From: Bombardia bombarda
Lineage: Eukaryota; Ascomycota; Sordariomycetes; Sordariales; Lasiosphaeriaceae
Direction: 5' to 3'
NCBI GenBank assembly: GCA_030512295.1
Contig: JAULSR010000002.1
Location: 2,666,001-2,730,000, forward strand
Length of the DNA: 64,000 nucleotides
Shown: piece after piece, positions 24,499 through 37,700 of the stretch
How positions within the stretch are numbered: the first letter of the stretch is position 1
Layout: each line of letters begins with the position of its first letter
Notes under the pieces: generated by a model
Database searches by the model: none
What the model was told of the DNA's origin: nothing
Seen by the model: the letters and a program-made list of their open reading frames with translations, nothing else
Made by a program: the position numbers and the translations under genes

Positions 24499-26765
24499 TC
24501 ACGCCCCGCCCTCCACAATCCTCTCCCTCGCCACCTCATCCGACCTTACCCTCCTCAAACTAACCTGATCCCCCCTTCCAAACAGCCCCAAGCACAGCGG
24601 CAACGGCACCACCGCCAGCGCAATCACCGCCTGAAACACCAACGCCCTATACATATTCCCCGGCGGCCTATCACTCCCCACCACCCCATCCGCATCCTTC
24701 AACGCCCCCGAAACAATAATAAACAACCCGCCCAACAACTGCCCGCCGCTCCACACCAGCGTCGACGTCACCTCGGGACTCACCGGATGCGTCACCTCGG
24801 CCAGATACTCCACCACCACCGGCAACAACGAGAAACTCGCCGCGCCCAGAAACGCCAACACCACATACGGCCCCGCCACGCCACCACTGTCGTGCGTCGC
24901 CGGCATCCAGATGAAAATCAGATACGCTAGTCCTATAACGGGCACGCAGAGCTTGATGGCGAGCAAGAAGGCCTTGGTGCGGTCGATGATGGGACTGGAA
25001 ACGGCGGCGGCGACGAGGCCGACGACGATGAGGATGGCGCCTGCGATGCCGGCGTCGTCGGTGCTGTAGCCGTAGGGCGCCATGATCTGCACCAAGAGAG
25101 ACGAGATGCTGTTGAAGAAGCCGACGTAGACGGCAAAGGGCACAAAGAGCAGCCAGAACTCGAGGTGGGAGGCGAGCGAGCGGGCCGAGGCGGGCAGCGA
25201 CATCTTAGGGGTCTCGGACGAGGGCGCGACGGGGGTGGGCGGCGCGGAGGGGATGAAGAAGGAGGGGATGGCGAAGACAGATGCCTATGTTTCCCGGTCA
25301 GCATCGCTTCTATGTTCACAAGACATATTCAGGGGAAGCAACTCACAATGATCGAAACCCACAACACCATCATGCCCACGTCCCCCGGCCCCGTCACCCA
25401 AAACGGCACAATCAGCTGGCCCAGCGCCGCGCCAAACGGGTTCGCCAGGCTCGTCAGCGCCGTCACCGCCACGCGCTCGCGGTGCGTGAACCACAGGTCC
25501 GAGTACCGCGTCGGCGCCGCCAGCACAAACGGCTGCGCCAGCCCCGTCAGGATCTGCCCAAACATGACGACGCCAAACAGCCCCCCGTCGGGCGCCGACG
25601 AGTGCGCGCCCGCGTACCGGATCCAGTTGCCCGCGAGGATGAGCGCCGCCGCCGACACTATCGACAGCTTGGGGCCCAGGTGCAGCACGTAGATGACGAC
25701 GGGCGCGACGACGGGGAAGGCGAAGAGAAAAGCGGTGCTGAGCCAATTGATGGTCGTCTCGTCGGTCCGGAAGTAGGCGGCTGCGTGGGCGGAGACGGGC
25801 GAGAAGGTGAGCCACTGGGGTATGAGTCAGTATGGTCTCTGGTTGGGTACGAGTGCGGTGCAGTCGCAGATGGTACAGTGCAAAAAGGAAGGCAAAATAA
25901 ACATGGGCTGGTGTTATGTGCGGTTATGTGCGGGACGGCGGTTGGCTTGAACATTGAACGTGAACGACGCCAACACCCCATCACACTCATGTTCCCCTGC
26001 CGTTCATCCGTCCGCCCTCTCGCCCCGTCCCGCCCCATCCTCATTGAAGATTGGATTGAACGCGTGTAACAAGATGGAACTTTGGGGGTTGGTGTGATAG
26101 TGACAAAAGAAACAGCCCGAGCCGAGCCATGGTTAAACTTCAACACAAACACACAAACACACACTTACATCCCAGCTGACAATGATATTCAGCAGCGTCA
26201 GCTGCACGACGCCGAACCACCTTCTTTTATACGTCCTATACTGCACACCCCCCGCAACGCCGACCGCTATGTCGGTCGCCGCATCATCGTCGGCATCGGC
26301 AACGATGAAGTCCGTGTCACGTCGCCCCGCCATCGCTGCCGCGCCTGTGATGGGCAGCGCAGCTCCAGTCGTCGTTGTCGTCTCATTGTCCAATCTGAGG
26401 AGGTCAACTTCGATGCCCTTGGTGCTCTTGTTGCTGCTGCTGCTGCCGTTTGTCGACTTCTTGTTTATCACGTCGTCGTCTGCCCCTGTCTCCTTGAGCT
26501 GCTGCCAGCCACGTGCCATTGGCGCTGCTCCTAGTGTTGTCGAGTTTTGGGTGTCGTCCTTGTCGCTATTGATATTGATATCGGTATTGGTATTAGGTTG
26601 GTGTTTTAGGTTATTGTTGTCGCTGCGCTTCTCAATGTCCCCACTATCTTTTCCTACTACTGCTGCTGCTGCTGCTGCCGTCGGTAGTGTCGTTGGTTGT
26701 TTTCCGTCTCCATCGTGATGGTGGCGGTCGTCATTGCTTTTGTCATCTCGATCTGGAACCGTCAT
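24499..26765 (-). CDS. FLVCR-like major facilitator superfamily transporter
   Basis: Three exons: 26765-26169, 25814-25347 and 25284-24499, 616 residues. Intron 1 is 354 bp (GTAAGT to CCCAG) and intron 2 is 62 bp (GTGAGT to CATAG); both are phase 0. The splices give IIVSWDWLTFSPVSAHAAAYF and VSIIASVFAIPSFF. The first ~170 residues are hydrophilic and rich in Asn, Asp, Ser, Thr and poly-Ala. About 12 membrane helices follow, starting at RWFGVVQLTLLNII. Segments such as TTINWLSTAFLFAFPV and the central loop resemble the feline-leukaemia-virus-receptor-related (FLVCR/SLC49) branch of MFS, whose animal members move haem or choline. The substrate of fungal members is not known to me. Start chosen at MTVPDRDDK; an in-frame ATG at 26918 would add 51 residues. 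Convergent with ERG27. Confidence 0.82.
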
Positions 26766-28851
26766 CGTTCCTGTCTGACCCGCAGCAGCGCGCGCGCCCA
26801 GGGGGTGGTTCGCACCCGCGCACGGCACCCGCAACCCGCTGGATCTGACACCTATTCTAGGTAGGTTATGCTGACCAGGTATATCGCTGCTGGGCTTGTC
26901 AGCAGGAGCGCGGCGCACGCACAGTACATATAAAAAAAAGTGCGATTGTTTCTCGGACTTTGAACGGGTGTGTGGGGTTTCTCTTCTTCCTTTGTATCTG
27001 CAAATCGCAGTTGGGGGGGGTCTCGGACTTGCTGTTCTGGAAACTCTTACCTTGCTTTTTTTTTATCCACTTGAAGGCTGCGTGCTTGCTTCAAATATAT
27101 CGCGTGGCTTGCCGTCTCCGTCGGACCCAAGAGCCTGGAACAAGATCCCTTGAAGTACACCAGCACACGCAACACGCAAGTACGGGATGAAAATGCCGAG
27201 GCAAGCAAAGCAGTTGAAAACTCTCCCCCTCTCCACTGTGTCCGTCGTCACCCTTTTCACAGCTCGGAGAGCTCTTGTTTCGTGCAGGTCGTCACACGCT
27301 GTCTATCTCCCTTCCTTGTTTTGTCTCTGCGCAAAACACCGAAAGAGGAAATGCGAAATCGCGAATTGAAACAAAAGATATGTCGGGAAAGAGCTACCTA
27401 TGTTATGCAAGACATAACCTGCCTACAATCAGGCTGATTTACCACTTAAGTCTACAGAGCAGGCGCGATGGACACATGTCGTCCCCAGAAAGCAAATGAG
27501 ATAACATGATCAGCACCCCTTAGCCACCCTCCTTCCCGACTTTTACTAGGCCCCGTGCGGGATGGACAGAGTCGCAGTGAGCCGTCAGTCAACCGGCCGA
27601 ACGTCCTACCTTTGGTCCCAAGACCCGGACTATCGACTTCGTTCATTGGCTCTTCGTTCAAGCATTCAACATCATCACACTGCCTATACGCGCAGTGAGC
27701 ATCGCTCTGATAATCAGTACGCACGCAGGCGGGGATCGATACGCTCAGACAGGAAAAAAAAAAGAGTGCCAAGTCTTTCCAAGAAACATGGTAATGTCCC
27801 GAGCGCAATGGTTCTATTGGTCGGTCCGACCTATTTCGTGTCACTTTCACATGACACTTTTGCTCGGGAGCGGGGAAAGGGCAAACATGATCCTCCCTGC
27901 CTAGGTAGGTACGGATACGTGCGTAGCTGAGCTTCATATCGTGTGCAGCTGAATGATTGAATCACATAGCAATGGAGTAACAAGGTCAGTTTTACTGCTT
28001 TCCAACCGGTCAATTGGATGACATGAGTTACATTGGTGCTTTCTAGATATGGCTGGATATTACTTGGTACGTAAATCTCAGACAATGAACTGACGAAAAG
28101 CCCAACACGGTACTTTGTAGACCAGGTATGTGATACCAAATGTCGTCACTGTGTAAAGTGCACATGTTTCATCGTTTGCCTTGTCCCGTAGCAGTAGCTA
28201 TTGAGTCTCGACCCAGCTCGGAAAGAACTCCAAATAGTGTAACGCAAGTACGCATATACAACCTCCCAGCTAGTTTGAACTTCAATCCTCATCCCCATCA
28301 TCACAAGCAAACAAGTCCCCAGAAAAAGTCTAAAGAGATCTAATCTTATTCCGGCGAGTCTGTGTATGAGTATGTGTTCGTGTGTTCGAGAGCGTGTGTA
28401 GTGATAGAAGGTTTATGATACAAGTAAGGTAAGTGACCAAGGGCGGTTGAAGTGCGTGAGATGCCGCTAAGCAGGTCAGATTGGGCGTGGTTGATCATCC
28501 ATCCCCATTGTCGAATAAAATCAACCAACAACCTTCCCTTAGCTGAGTTGCAAAACCAAGCACACTCCCGCCGCCCTCAATTCTCCGCCAGCCAAAACAT
28601 TATACATGGTTTGTTTGCTCTTTGCTTCTCCCCGTCTAAAAATTCGCAATGGCTGTTTCTTTTGTATTTCCTCCAATAAACGACAAGACAAAGAACAACA
28701 GCCACCAGCAGCAACAGTAGCATAATGCCTCAGCCTCTATTTTTCTATCGCAAGTCTTCTTGTACAAGTGTGCGCTGGCTTCGTTGTCGTCGTCATTGTC
28801 GATCGGTGGTAGAAAGAGAGACTGATCCATCGGGAAATCCGCGACCAAGAT
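26766..28851. other. Intergenic, no gene seen
   Basis: About 2.1 kb between the start of the FLVCR-like gene and the stop of QCR6. ORFs are short and unsupported. A CTAGGTAGGTACGGATACG motif near 27901 recurs in other gaps of this window. Confidence 0.55.
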
Positions 28852-29756
28852 TTACTTAAGGGCGGACCAGACCTTGGGGGCGGCGCACGCAGTGGCGCAG
28901 TGGGCGAGGTGGAAGACTGGGGGTTGGAAAGTTAGCACAAAGGCCGCAACTATACCGGCTCAGAATATGATAACCTACACTCCTCGACGCAGTTCTCGCC
29001 GTGGGCATCGGTGGCGTTGGTGACGCGGTCGACACAGTCGTCGAAGTGGTGCTTGGCGGGAGCGCACTGCTTGGAGTTCTTGCACTCTATGTTTTTTGTA
29101 TCTCGTTAGCATCAAATCCCCTCTACATGACGCATCATGCGCGCATATCTTCTGAACAATCGATGCTTAACGGCCCGTATATATCCATCTCGAGTGCTCG
29201 CTGGTGCGGGGACAGGGCAAAGCAGTTGGTGTAAAGCCCCCGGACAGAGATCGTTGTCGCTGTCGATAGCCTGTAATAATCTCGGGGCTGTCGGGGGGTC
29301 ATCTTGTACGAAAGAGAGCAGCAATAACCCACCTTCCTCAAACTTCTCCTTGGGGTCGACAATCTCCTCCTCGTCATCCTCCTCCTCCTCTTCTTCCTCC
29401 TCCTCCTCAGCCTCGGGCTCCTCGGAATCCTCAGACTCCTCCTTGGCGGGCTCCTCCTCGGTAGCCTCCTCCTCGTCGGCGGGCGCGTCCTCCTTCTTGC
29501 TGTCGGTGGTAGCGGCGTCGTCCTGCTATTCGTAGGGGGAAAAAAGACAATCAATCGTCAGCATCATCTCAGCTTCATCGATTCAACTACCTGGCACACA
29601 ATATATAGAGAGCGCAGCCACCAAATGCTGCAAAAAAAGAATTGCTCAAAAGCCGCATACCTCCTGCTCCTCCTTGGCAACAGGGGCCTCGGCCTCAGCG
29701 GTTGTCCATGGCGTCGCCGCCTCGAGGAGGTCCGTTATAGCGTCCCAGATACCCAT
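28852..29756 (-). CDS. QCR6: Cytochrome bc1 complex hinge subunit (Qcr6)
   Basis: Four exons: 29756-29661, 29525-29333, 29086-28979 and 28916-28852, 153 residues. Introns are 135, 246 and 62 bp with donors GTATGC, GTGGGT and GTAGGT. The N-terminus MGIWDAITDLLEAATPW is followed by a strongly acidic Glu/Asp stretch (about residues 55-90), then a Cys-rich C-terminal hairpin: ECKNSKQC, HHFDDC, GENCVEEFFHLAHCATAC. This is the UCR hinge domain (UQCRH/Qcr6), which sits on the intermembrane-space side of complex III and helps cytochrome c docking through its acidic region. None of the four exons is visible as a long ORF alone, but all junctions keep frame and domain continuous. The exon 2 acceptor is a TAGCAG tandem (NAGNAG); use of the second AG would drop one Gln. 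Confidence 0.92.
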
Positions 29757-30908
29757 TGCTGCGAATCGACCGGGGGAGGGAGGGCAGTTGGCGGCTGGTT
29801 GTCAATGGCAAAAAGTATTGCGGCGGCGGGAATGGTTTTGCTGCTTGAGAGCAAAATCGTGAATCGAAACGACGGGTTATCGGGATTCGCGCGACGACGA
29901 ACGTTGGGAAGCTCGCAAAAAATCGGGTAAGCGAAAGTCGTCGTCCCGTCCGTGGTTCGCCCAATTGAGGGATTTTGATTGGCCGTGCCTTTCCCCCAAT
30001 TGCACCACAAACCTGGCCCAAGCTGGCTCCATCCCAGGCCTGTCTGTCCAGCTCCGGCTAATTCCGCGCATCACGTGCACCTCATGAGAGCTTTCAGAGC
30101 CCATTCTTCTCCCCAGCTGTTAGAAGCTCCAGGTGCCGGGTGCCAGGTGCACCAGGTGCCCCAAGCTGCGGTAGCTATTGTACGTAGCTCCCTTCCATTT
30201 TCATCCAGCCATCCATTTGCATCTGCATCTGCATCTCTAGGCAAGGCAACAAAACATTGGAACGCAACGACGTTACCAGCAGGTAAGACGTGCCTAATAA
30301 GCAGCATAGCGCAGCAAACCTCTCCTGACTGACCAAACTGCCTTGTCTGCCTTACTTTCTTACCTAAGAAGTAACCATATAACGTGACCTCGTTGTTCAT
30401 CTCACCTCTGACGACCAATCTATCTAATCTCAGTAACCTGCCATCTGCCACTTCTTCCTTCTTATCAGTCGATAAAAAAAGAGAGAAACAATAATCAAAT
30501 AACCAATAACGGCATTTCGATTCCAGGCAGTCATCACGCATGACTCATTCCTGCACTACACCGAGTACGAACAAACCCGTGATTTCTGCCTTGTGTTGTG
30601 TGCGGAAAAACCAACCAACTTCCCGCCGCTGCCCATCAACAGCTTACCAACGACCTATATCCTCGGGCCCAACATCTATAGCTCCGATAAAAACACAGGT
30701 CCAACACATTCTCAAGCTAACACAGACGGGGGGTTTAAACTCTTGCATTTCGTAGATTATCACAAAGAAAAACCCATGGTATCATGATAGGATAGTCGTA
30801 CGTCGTTCCGCACCAAAAGTGAATGTTGGGCGGGGGGGTTAAAAGATGATAAAGGGAAACACGCGATCCATCAAGTCGTTCCTCCACTGCCAAAGGCTCT
30901 CGGCTCTC
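29757..30908. other. Intergenic, no gene seen
   Basis: About 1.15 kb: the promoter of QCR6 and the 3' flank of the WBP2-like gene. It has a GGTGCC-rich stretch near 30130-30160 and a CATCTG hexamer run near 30217-30235. Confidence 0.55.
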
Positions 30909-31732
30909 TCATCGTCTCTCAGCATCCTCCCGCTCACGCTGCTCGTACTGAATCGCTACCGCCTGCGCCTGCGCCTCCACATAGTCCGGGGGGGCTCATC
31001 GGGAGCGGGAGGTGGTGGCTGACGCTGGCCCGATGCATCATCTACCTGGCCTTGGCCCGTGGCCGCCACCCCTGTACCAGCCACGTTGGACGGCCCTGGA
31101 CTGTTCAGATCGTAGGGCGGTGGGGGCTCGACGTTTTGGCCTGGGATCATGCCCAGCTCTTGTGCGTGGTGTAGCCGTTCCTTGAGCCACTCATACCTGG
31201 TCTGGAAGTCGTGGTGACCCCCGTCCTTGAAGATCAGTTTGGCATCTATCCGGGGGATGTCCATGGGAATGCCTCCCCCAGGTACGGGCCTGACGACGCC
31301 GCTCCAGCACCAGGGCCCAATCCAAGACGAGTGTACATGAGTGTCACTGAAGTTTAGCACGGGGGCAAAAAATGACTTGAAGTCCTCGGTCGGTCTTGCC
31401 GGGAGGTATATGATCTGTGAGGTGGGTGGTGGTCAGCTCAGCCGACGCTGTGCTCCCCGGGGGCCGCCGAGACAAGACAGGCTTACTCTCTCATTCGTGA
31501 TGTAAGCAAGGCCACTATCGCTCTTGACGGAAAATGGCTCGGCAACCTGGAGCTCCTTCGGTGTCGAGAGCTCGAGGCCCACCCGGGTTTTGGACGTGTG
31601 CAGTATCTTCTCACCAGGGATGGGCACGATCTCGCCGTCCCTTGTCAACATGACCCAGCTATCCTGCTCATTAGCCTGGGCCACTAGCCGGATGGTTCCC
31701 ATGTACTGGTCGATCAAGCCCTGGTCGGCCAT
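30909..31732 (-). CDS. WBP2-like GRAM-domain protein with PPxY motifs, one frame break
   Basis: Exon 1 is 31732-31487, exon 2 is 31414 to about 30909; the 72-bp intron has donor GTAAGC and acceptor CACAG, phase 0. The product, about 250 residues after repair, starts MADQGLIDQYMGTIRLV and has a GRAM-like domain at about 20-150 (GEKILHTSKTRVGLELS, GLAYITNERIIYLPARP, FFAPVLNF). PPPY at 180-183 is a WW-domain ligand. In the raw sequence the frame runs off after DEPP into an Arg-rich tail and stops at 30956. One added C in the 7-C run (plus 30988-30994 as G) instead gives PPPDYVEAQAQAVAIQYEQ..., with a second PPxY motif and a helical tail ending at 30909. The repaired end is much more like the family. 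WBP2 proteins are adaptors that bind Nedd4/Rsp5-type ligases or co-activators through PPxY. Confidence 0.82.
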
Positions 31733-34700
31733 AGCTAGAGTGATATGTACTGTATGTGCGTATGAGGAGTGGACGAAGAAGGGGCAATGTGGGGCTGGGT
31801 GCCTTGGAATGAAGAGCAGCCGTCGCAACAGCTAGTCGTTAAGCAAGTGCCCGATTTGGATCTGGTGCACATGTAGGAGGCGGCATGGGGGAAGGAAGAC
31901 AGACGACAGAAGGGTTCGGAGCGCGAGGAAGGGCAAAGCAGACCTACTTTATTGACATGTTGAGAGGGCGGGTGGTCAGCTGCAGGATGGCCCGCAACGC
32001 CTGTCCCGCACGTCCGGGAAAGCTTCGATGGAGCTTCTCGATTCGTTGCTCGTTAGCACGCAAGGTTTAGTGGGCAGCAGGGAGCAACAGGGAGTAGCAG
32101 CCAGGGAGTAGCAGTAGCAGCAGTACGAAGTAGCAGGGACCAGCAAGAAGCGACCAGTTCATCCGCCGCCGCTCGACTTGCAGGGAGATCTGGCAGAGCC
32201 GGGACCGACGACCCAGACTAGGACAGTGAACGGGACCAGGCCTGGAGTGGGCCGATTGATGCTGTGGATGGGTGGATGGATGCTGCCAGCCTGTGCTTCT
32301 TTTTTTTTTTTTTTTGCGCTGGCCTAGGGAATTGTTTGGTTTCGACACCTGGATGGGACCCCCTTTACGTGTTGTCGCGTGTGGCGGCGTGCACAGAGCC
32401 GATAAACTAGGTAACGGAGCCCCTTGCTAGGTGGTCTCTATGGTGGTGTAGGTGGTGTAGGGGGGTGGGTAGTGGGGGAGGAGTGACAAGACGGCCCAGG
32501 TAGGTAGGTGCCTCGTGTGTAGATGTGTATGGATATCTGTGTAGCAGCTATGTGTCCAGCAATATGCCGCAGAGAAAAGGGTACCTACACAGAGAGAAAG
32601 CAGGAGGCTTGCAAGGCAAACGCAAGACAGCGCAGCGCGGCGTGCGTGATGGATGCTATGCGATGCGATGCGGGTTGGTGAGATAGTAGTCTTGGTGAGG
32701 TAGCTTTGGGCAGGCAATGAGGGCAACAGAAACGGAGAAAGGTCCGACGACGAGAGGCTGTGCTAAGGTAGGTGGTCGTGTGTGTGCACGTCTGCGGGCC
32801 CGTGTGTGTCAGTCACCAGTGTGCTACTCCACGGATCGTGTGCTTTGCTTCTTAGAGGCGACAAGACGGGATGTGTCTGGTTGTGTGGTATGCCCGTGGC
32901 CGCCCGGCCAGAGGCCTAGTACATACAACCTCCTACCAACGCGCGTGAGGGGGCAAGGTGGATCGAAGCTGGGAGACAAGTGTGTAAAAAGGACCTCACC
33001 CTACTAACGACGCAATAGACCCGGCAGTTCAGAGGTACTTGTGTAGGTAAGGTAGGTTGAGGTCTCGTGCTTCGAGATCGGTGAGGTTGGTGTTTCAGAA
33101 GGGGCAGAGGTGACAAACAAGGTTGATACCCAAGCTCAGCCAAGACAGGTGATAGCTGGGCTTGTCAGGCTCCGAATCTTGAGGTCCCTTGTCGTTGCTC
33201 GCAAATGCTTGCTTCTTCTGTAGATCTCAGGTTCCAGTTGGCACACAGCGAGCGTTGGTAATGACCTCAGCGATGCAGAAGCTGATGTACCTTGTATGGG
33301 GTTGTAGTTGAGGCAGATGGCAGGTTGTAGGTAAGTGCTGCCCAGAACGTCCCAGATTGACCGGAGGGTAAAATGCACGCATGCGAGGCGAGGGATGGAA
33401 GGGGCGACCAATGCACGCCCTGGGGTCTTTGGGAACCCATCAGCAGCCAATGACGGAAGTTAAGTGGGCCACGCTCTTTGGGTCTTTGTGTGTGCAAAAC
33501 CGGGCTCGAGCCTAGCTCAACAAGCCTGGCAGTCGTGGCTTCCCAAAAAGTGAAACCGGTGACGAAGGAAGGAAGCTCCCAGAGTTTCCCAAGGCCCGAG
33601 TTTGCATGTTATTAGAATAGGAGCTTTGTGGCCCGTCCCGTCGTTCGATTGCAATCAAAGAGTCGTCTGGTTCTGTTTCTTCACGTCCTGCCATGTCCGG
33701 CCATGCCCTGCAGCTCCAGTTCTCTAGCCCCCAATACTTATGAAAATCCCACGATTACCAAGGGTCCCCCCGCCTCAGCTATATCCATGGACAGTACCGC
33801 AACTTTAGGATCCAGGTATCCTACCTCGCTACGGGATATCTCCACTGGGTACTGTATGTACATTACCTGCCTACACTATTCTCGTCTCGAGCTTCGGGCT
33901 ACAAAAGACAGCCAGACACACCAGACGACCACACAGCCTGCCCAGGAGCTCAAGGGAGCCCAGGTCCAGCAAGAACAAACGGGACAATGCTGCCGTTTCT
34001 AGAGCCGCGCGCAGCCAAGGAGCCCCCCATGCAGAGAGCCATGCATGCCTACACTAAGTCTAGGGTGTGCAAGCGCGTGGAGACGTGCTCGCTCGGCGTG
34101 TTGCATGAGCGGAGGGGAGAGGGGCCCTGAGCGGGTGCCAGAAGCGGGTGCCAGAACACCAGCAAGGTCCCCCAGGTGCTACAGGGCCACCGGTCCCCAG
34201 GGTGTCGAATGCCCCAAAAGAAACGGCAGGCAGTCATGATTGGATAAGCACCGAAAACAGGCGGCAAGCCTTGCGCACCTAGGACGGACGCTTGCTGCCG
34301 GGACCCTGTGATTTTCACCTTGAGGCGACGCTGCGTTACCAACCAGACCGGTGAGGACGACCAAAAAAAGCAAAGAGATGCAAGCGGCGGCGGCGGCGTG
34401 ATCAGCAACAGCGACATCTAGATCTTCGATAACGATTGTGGTGTGAATTCCTGCGAGCAGACCTCCGAGCCTCCCTCTCCTTGGTCTTTAAGCCATCCTC
34501 TCAAGAATCGCAGCGTTCCTTGCCTCCCCTCCAGCCATCACCCACCACCCACCACCCGCCTGAGCCACCCCAAGCAACATGCGTCGACGCCTGGATCGGC
34601 CTGCGCCATCGATGTATCATAGCATCCATACTCTATCTAACCTTGGAGAGCTTGTTTGACTGGCTCTGGTCGGGGGCAGGCAATGCAGCGGTCGGTACCA

Positions 34701-37700
34701 AGTAGCGGCTCTCCTCCCCCATCCGATCGCATCCTCTCCCCCTGACGGGCAATGAACAGCATCCAAGGCTGCTCTGCATTACATCCGCCATCCGCGCAGC
34801 AGCGCAATCGTCTTTCCGCCCATCATGGTGTTGATCGAGACCGGAACTCGTCAGTGCTCGACTGCATATCCGGTCAAGGGTGGCCAACCCAGCCAGCATG
34901 GGTCGGAAGGAAGTACCAACGTGTCGGCTCTCTTCGGCACCCGCCTTCTCAATGCCGGCCTATCCAGTCGACGCATTGTTCAGTGGCCACAGAGCATCAA
35001 GGGGGGCACATCGCCTCGCAGGGCGCTTTTCCCGAATTGTCCGAGCTTCTCCAGCCCCAGGAAGCTCCAAGCTCCTCCCCAAGCTCACCGCCCGAGCCCC
35101 GAAGACCAGCCCCTCAGCGGCACGGGGCAACGAGGCGTGCTAGGGGGAGCTCCAAGTCCTTCGGCAGGGGAGGTGGGGCTCATCCATACCGACAACCCTC
35201 CGACTGCACAACTGTGCTATGTGCTTGCTGTATGTGTTTGCAGTCCGCTGTGGACGTAGCTTCAGGGTGTGTATGTTATCTGTGCCCTTCCTTCAAAAGA
35301 ACGAGGGAGTTCAGTTCTGGAATCTGGGTTCGAGACAACTCCAGATTCATCTTTGAACCCGGGTTCGCCGTTCTTTCTTCTGCCGCATCCATGGGAACAA
35401 ATGTGACACAATGGAGCTACTTCAGTCCGCGCTTCTACGATTGTCGTATACGTCGCGCCTGCATTTCACCTCTTGGTACATCAGGGGACAGGGCAGGGGA
35501 AAAGCTGGCGTGCGCCGGATAACGGACACAACGGCAGATGACCCTCACTTGTTACGGCTCTGTACTGTCTATAAGTGTAAGACATTACTGGACCACCTCT
35601 TGTATCTGTTCACACTCCGTCGCGTGTTCTTTGTACCAGCTTATCGTCATCAACGGTGTCGCCGCTTCAGTTTTGCATTAAGCTTTCCGTCTGATCAGAA
35701 TCTTCCCTGTAGCCAAGCGGCTTTCAAAGGCGGAAGTTAAAATACCTTTCAGGCCTATCACTGTCACGCAGATCACACAAACCCTGTATAGTATCATACA
35801 GCTGGTTGTGCGTGGACTACTTCCATCTATGGTTAGTCGGCCATGCAGTGAGCAAGCATCTCGCAGGACGTTTTGTACTTCTCAGACCCAGCATAACACT
35901 CACAATCTCAGCTCTTCTGGCATCACTTGCTTCCCGTCTGTGCTAGGGATCTTCCAGCCTGCGCTCGATCGAATATCCTAGATCTAAATTTGTCCTCCAA
36001 TAGCGTCGAGCGAGGCGAAATTCTCTACAGTACACAAAGATGGCTTCCATCATTACACGTAACAGCCACTTGACTAAAACAACCTATTCATCGGAGTTTT
36101 CCTCCACTACTAGAGTTTATACTCGGATAATCTAAGCGTCTGGCGGGCCATCCTATGAAGTGTACTCAACTAAGCCCAGTATGCTTGTTAATTCCAGATT
36201 AGACAGCCTCAATTATGTTTATAACCTGTCTATTGTGGATAGTTGGTTGAAAAGAATGGGTGTTTTATTACCTCTCCTTTTGTCAGTTCCCAGTACGTCC
36301 TCGTCTGTACCTAGGCAGTCCCAAATCGGGATTCACGTTACATGATTGATGATCAAGACAAGTATGTCGGCTTGCCCGAGTAACGTCGAAAAGTCGATGC
36401 AGGGTGATCCTCGAGATGGCCGACCCTTCTCGAACCTGTTGAAAAGAACCTATCAGGAAGACATCCTTGGCGTTGTTCGTTTCCCTTATCCGGCACTAAT
36501 CGAATATTCCCTTCATGATTGAAGCAACAATTCTCGCTGTCACTTTCTGCAAATCCGTCCAACGGTGTGAGAGGCTGCAGCTCAAACCACCGCGGAATTC
36601 ATCGATCATTCGCCTGTCTTCCATAGGTGGGAAACATGCTGGTGTGTCACAGCCGAGGTCCTGGTCCTTACCGTGTCACCCGTATTCGAAGCTCCTCTCT
36701 GCTTGACAGATGCAATAGAGCAACAGCAGCAGCAGGCCGCCGAAACGGTTTCTTTTCGTCGATCTATCTGGAGGTTACCTGGGTGGATGGATCATACTGT
36801 AAGTCCCTGTGGGGATTGGATGGAAGGCGGTAGGCGGCGTGATATTGTTCGGCATAAGCACTGGAGGAAGTATCCAAGTGCTTCCCGTGAGCTGCTACAT
36901 GCTGGCTGCAAGATGCTATAGGCAGCAGCTGCTTGAACGGGGGTGATTTGTCACAAACACCATGCATCCACCTTCCGCTCTCGTCACAGCCGAGGGGTAA
37001 TAGCCCGATATCGATGTCCCTGGGGAGCTGGATGGGGTCTGGGATGACCCCCTTTGTTACGTTTCGTCCCTCTGTTGGTTGCCGAGCGACTCCTTTCAAA
37101 ACCCAGCGCGTTTGGCGACAGAGAGCACGCTCACCAACTCGCTAGCCTATTATACTCGGAAAGAAAACGGATACTATGATACGACGACGGGAAGACCCTC
37201 GGGGATAAACAATCATTGCCCATCACCTCCTATAAAAAAGGCTCCACACATACCATCAGCTTGCCATCTCAGGGGATATACTCGAGTCAGCGGACGGTTG
37301 GCATTATTGGACGCCCCCTTGAACACGAGTGTGCAGATTACGGAGGACAGTGCACAGTGCAGAGACACGTACATATTCTACTGTCGCTATGAAGATAAAG
37401 ACGCGGGGAAAGGGTCCAGTCAGTCAAATCAAGCTGTCTCTTCTCTTCGCGTGCGTAGAAGGATGGACCCTTTTTCATCCCCGCCCCCCTTCTTCACTTT
37501 GCTGTGCCGTTAATCCTAGTTATCATCACTCCCACCATGCGCCAACCGCCGCCATCGGTCCCCACCTCAAATGAGCTATACTCCCCTTTGTCACGTCCAT
37601 CAGCCCATCTTTCAGGCCCCGGGGCTGAGAAGGGGAAAGCAACAGGGGTGCTGAGGGTACTGATTCCACCAAGTTCCGCCATATCCTAGACAGGGAAACA

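Noticed and set aside
35310..35390. GGGTTCGAGAC, a B-box-like site suggesting a tRNA
   Set aside because: No A box or pairing arms nearby; no cloverleaf can be drawn.
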